Origin: Bacillus sp. 491mf
GTDB lineage: Bacteria > Bacillota > Bacilli > Bacillales > Bacillaceae_G
Direction of reading: 5' to 3'
Length of the DNA stretch: 40,614 bases
Assembly (NCBI RefSeq): GCF_900112415.1
Contig: NZ_FOLV01000034.1
Location: 1-40,614, forward strand
In this document: positions 38,460-40,614 of the stretch, in pieces
Numbering within the stretch: the first letter of the stretch is position 1
How the letters are laid out: the number at the start of each line of letters is the position of its first letter
Program-made: the position numbers and the translations under genes
The notes under the pieces: model-generated
What the model saw: only the letters and a program-made list of their open reading frames with translations
The model's database searches: none
What the model was told of the DNA's origin: nothing

Positions 38460-39134
38460 ATGACATTTGATACATTTTGGTCACCTATCATTCTTTCACT
38501 AAAAGTTGCTGCACTTTCTACAATCATTGTGATGGTATTTGGAACGATAGTTGGACGTGTTTTAGCTCGGTCCTCGAAGCGCTATAAAATTTTGTTAGAA
38601 ACCTTTTTTCTATTACCGATGGTACTGCCGCCCACTGTAATTGGATTTTTCCTCATTATTATCTTTGGAAAAAGCAGTCCCCTCGGTCAGTGGATCGAAA
38701 CTTTGTTTCAACAATCTATTATGTTTACATCTTGGGCTGCTGTGATTGCTTCAACTGTAGTTGCATTTCCGCTTATGTACCAATCAGCAAAAGCGGGGTT
38801 TAGCATTGCCAATGAACAAATTGAAGACGGGGCTAGAGACCTTGGAGCAAATGAATTACAAGTGTTCTTACATGTAACATTACCACTCGCACTCCCTTCT
38901 CTACTTGGCGGAATGATTTTAAGTTTCGTTCGCGCCCTAGGAGAATTTGGTGCGACGCTTATGTTCGCTGGTAATATTCCTGGTAAAACACAAACGATCC
39001 CAACTGCCATTTATATGGCAATTGATGCTAGTAACATGCCACTTGCATGGGCGCTCGTTCTTACAACTGTCGGTATGTCGATTGTTTTTTTATTGCTCAT
39101 TCAGTTTATAAATAAAAAGGTAACCTCTTTCTAA
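38460..39134 (+). CDS. modB: Molybdate ABC transporter permease ModB
   Basis: 224-residue permease with five or six membrane segments. The cytoplasmic EAA motif reads EDGARDLGANELQVFLHVTL, which contacts the ATPase; LRALGEFGATLMFAGNIPGK-type sequence (as VRALGEFGATLMFAGN) is typical of ModB. It is the last gene of the operon: a terminator follows, and no modC ATPase is present in the window. B. subtilis yvgL-yvgM likewise lacks an adjacent ATPase. Confidence 0.93.
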   Translation: MTFDTFWSPIILSLKVAALSTIIVMVFGTIVGRVLARSSKRYKILLETFFLLPMVLPPTVIGFFLIIIFGKSSPLGQWIETLFQQSIMFTSWAAVIASTVVAFPLMYQSAKAGFSIANEQIEDGARDLGANELQVFLHVTLPLALPSLLGGMILSFVRALGEFGATLMFAGNIPGKTQTIPTAIYMAIDASNMPLAWALVLTTVGMSIVFLLLIQFINKKVTSF

Positions 39135-39164
39135 CAGTAGCTTTCGACAAAGCTACTGTTTTTT
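39133..39164 (+). terminator. Terminator after modB
   Basis: AACAGTAGCTTT (39133-39144) and AAAGCTACTGTT (39149-39160) with a 4-base loop, then TTTT; the modB stop is within the first arm. Confidence 0.92.
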
Positions 39165-39234
39165 ATATTATTTCCCGCGAAATGAAATGGAATTTAGCTA
39201 TTTATGTAGAATTATAGAAATAAGGGGGAATTAC

Positions 39235-39723
39235 ATGTACAACCAAACACTTTGCTTTATAAGAAAAGATAATGAAATATTAATGCTAAATCGGGAAAAA
39301 GCACCGCTGCAAGGATTGTGGAATGGCGTTGGGGGTAAAATGATAGAAACGGAAACGCCAATGGCATGTATTCTACGTGAGATTGAGGAAGAGACAGGAC
39401 TACATTTAACGGAGAAAGAAGTCACCTATAAAGGAACATTATCATGGACAAGTGACAGTACAAATTTCGATGGATTGTACCTTTTTACCGCTAACCTCCC
39501 AGCACATATTTCATATCATACTCCAAAAAAAGTAGCTGAAGGAATTTTAGATTGGAAGCATAGTTCTTGGATTTTATCTAAAGAAAATAGAGGAATAAAC
39601 GCTTTAACAAAGCATTTTTTACCCACTGTTTTACAAGATGAAAGCATATACGATCATACTTCTGTTTTCGACAATAATCAGCTTGCGCACTACGAACAAA
39701 AGATACATGTAAATATGAAATAG
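39235..39723 (+). CDS. Nudix hydrolase
   Basis: 162-residue Nudix enzyme. The complete Nudix box spans residues 34-56: G34 with E40, then REIEEETGL (pattern GX5EX7REUXEEXGU). The region before it (LMLNREKAPLQGLWNGVGGK) resembles MutT/YtkD-like 8-oxo-dGTP or nucleotide-sugar hydrolases; substrates cannot be decided. AAGGGGGA 5 bases before the ATG at 39235 fixes the start. Confidence 0.9.
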   Translation: MYNQTLCFIRKDNEILMLNREKAPLQGLWNGVGGKMIETETPMACILREIEEETGLHLTEKEVTYKGTLSWTSDSTNFDGLYLFTANLPAHISYHTPKKVAEGILDWKHSSWILSKENRGINALTKHFLPTVLQDESIYDHTSVFDNNQLAHYEQKIHVNMK

Positions 39724-39744
39724 CCTCTTTAGCAGAGGCTATTT
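39718..39744. terminator. Bidirectional terminator, Nudix and GNAT genes
   Basis: AAATAGCCTCT (39718-39728) and AGAGGCTATTT (39734-39744), 5-base loop, including the Nudix stop codon. Confidence 0.88.
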
Positions 39745-39746
39745 TG

Positions 39747-40289
39747 CTATATATTTCGGCAGTACCTGTAATATACAGCCTGTTCTTCTTCCGTACTTCC
39801 TAGGTCCTGACGTTCAAATTGTTTTACAAATCCCTTTGCCTCGTAAAAAGGAATTCCTTTTTCATTCCCCTTTGCAACCGACACCCACTGCCCTAAAATC
39901 CCTTTTTCTTTTTGAATTTCTGTAAAACAGTCTACTAACAATGTCCCAATGCCTTCTCTTCTTCGATTCGGATCTAAATAGAGGACAAAAATTTCTCCAC
40001 ACTTTTCACCTGTTGTCCCTCCACCAATCGCTCCAACAACCTGCCCGTTTTCAAGTGCAACGTACCAACCATACCAATTTTCGTCATTCGTCAGTACTTC
40101 CTTATGAATACGCTCGTAATTATAGTATTCTTCAATGACTCGATCGATATATTCCTGACTATGCAAACCATCATATGTCGCTAACCACCCATCCATACAA
40201 ACCTGTGCAATCCCTTCGACATGACTTATATCTGCTCTTACTACTTGAATCTGACTTGTTTTCTTCTCTTGTGCTACATAACCTTCCAC
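39747..40289 (-). CDS. GNAT-family N-acetyltransferase
   Basis: 180 residues. The acetyl-CoA binding motif A is VLYLDPNRRREGIGTLLVDC, preceded by the beta4 strand and followed by GIPFYEAKGFVKQ, the usual motif B end. The acceptor is unknown. Starts with GTG at 40289, 8 bases behind GGGGA. Convergent with the Nudix gene. Confidence 0.88.
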   Translation of the reverse strand: MEGYVAQEKKTSQIQVVRADISHVEGIAQVCMDGWLATYDGLHSQEYIDRVIEEYYNYERIHKEVLTNDENWYGWYVALENGQVVGAIGGGTTGEKCGEIFVLYLDPNRRREGIGTLLVDCFTEIQKEKGILGQWVSVAKGNEKGIPFYEAKGFVKQFERQDLGSTEEEQAVYYRYCRNI

Positions 40290-40511
40290 AACCTCTATCC
40301 CCTTTACATTCTATTTTTAGCACTACTACATTAATAGGGATGGATAAAAAACCCAATTGTTATAATTCATTATATCTTCTGAATTCCACATAAACTATTA
40401 CAATTTTCATATTCATAGAAATATACATTCTATTTGAATTCACTTTCTAGACGAGACAATTTCCTGTTATGATATGAAGGTGCAAAAATGGAAAGAAATA
40501 AAAGTACATTC

Positions 40512-40614
40512 ATATAAAATGAAACTTTAATCAGTGGGGGTTTTCTTCATCCCCCACTGATTATCAGCCCTCACCAATCGGGCTTTTACGGGCAGTTTAT
40601 CTCCCACCTAACTT
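40512..40614 (+). repeat. bcr1 element, cut by the window end
   Basis: ATATAAAATGAAACTTTAATC, the hairpin CAGTGGGGG/CCCCCACTG and AATCGGGCTTTTACGGGCAG follow the full copy at 21414-21569 in the same orientation; the remaining part lies outside the window. It starts 18 bases behind an ATG with GAAGGTG upstream. Confidence 0.85.

Overview
The window is a chromosomal segment of a member of the Bacillus cereus group. The evidence is the low GC content, strong AAGGAGG-type ribosome binding sites, Bacillus gene sets (cmpA, acpS-ydcC-ndoAI-ndoA, murF-ddl), and several copies of an element matching the group-specific bcr1 repeat (about 155 bp, TTTAT at its ends). The species is not decided; SprT and Tex look diverged from what I remember of typical B. 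cereus.

Left part (1-19 kb, mostly minus strand). A tRNA-Asn with two tandem promoters, a SprT-like metalloprotein, cmpA (spore cortex regulator), tex, the ndoAI/ndoA (MazEF) toxin-antitoxin pair, a broken alanine racemase gene of 55 codons, the ydcC lipoprotein gene with a sigma-E type promoter, acpS, a rhomboid protease, uvsE, cshA, murF-ddl, an MFS exporter whose C-terminus is written by a bcr1 repeat, an APC amino-acid permease, and the tyrosine/homogentisate catabolic operon hpd-fah-hmgA with a cre-like site.

Middle (19-33 kb). Three tandem near-identical 36-codon membrane-peptide genes under a TGTAAC-repeat operator, a HAD phosphatase, an LtaS-family enzyme, a LnrJKLMN-like sensor, regulator and ABC exporter locus, and an ABC-F protein preceded by a structured leader with a 44-codon leader ORF and terminator hairpins (attenuation). 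Next come a 25-codon amphipathic-peptide gene and a HIT/GalT-like DUF4931 protein.

Right part (33-40.6 kb). An SLT-domain cell-wall enzyme, then the most unusual stretch. Between 34.1 and 36.5 kb five promoters share one 64-bp architecture: TTACA-N4-TGTAA, a third TGTAA half-site six bases on, a degenerate -35, an 18-bp spacer and a -10. They serve three tiny membrane-peptide genes, a YxeA-family (DUF1093) gene and a probable small RNA; one palindrome works in both directions. The box resembles that of BceR-type response regulators, which answer to cell-envelope antimicrobial peptides. Two of these peptides share a sequence pattern with the 19.6-20.1 kb trio. Then follow plsC, a molybdate-type regulator divergent from modAB (with five 10-bp-phased operator repeats and an Fnr-like site), a Nudix hydrolase, a GNAT acetyltransferase and another bcr1 copy cut by the window end.

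Many intergenic regions carry dispersed repeats: bcr1, a second family of about 160 bp with four or five decayed copies, and one large hairpin element. No phage, CRISPR array or complete insertion sequence was seen.
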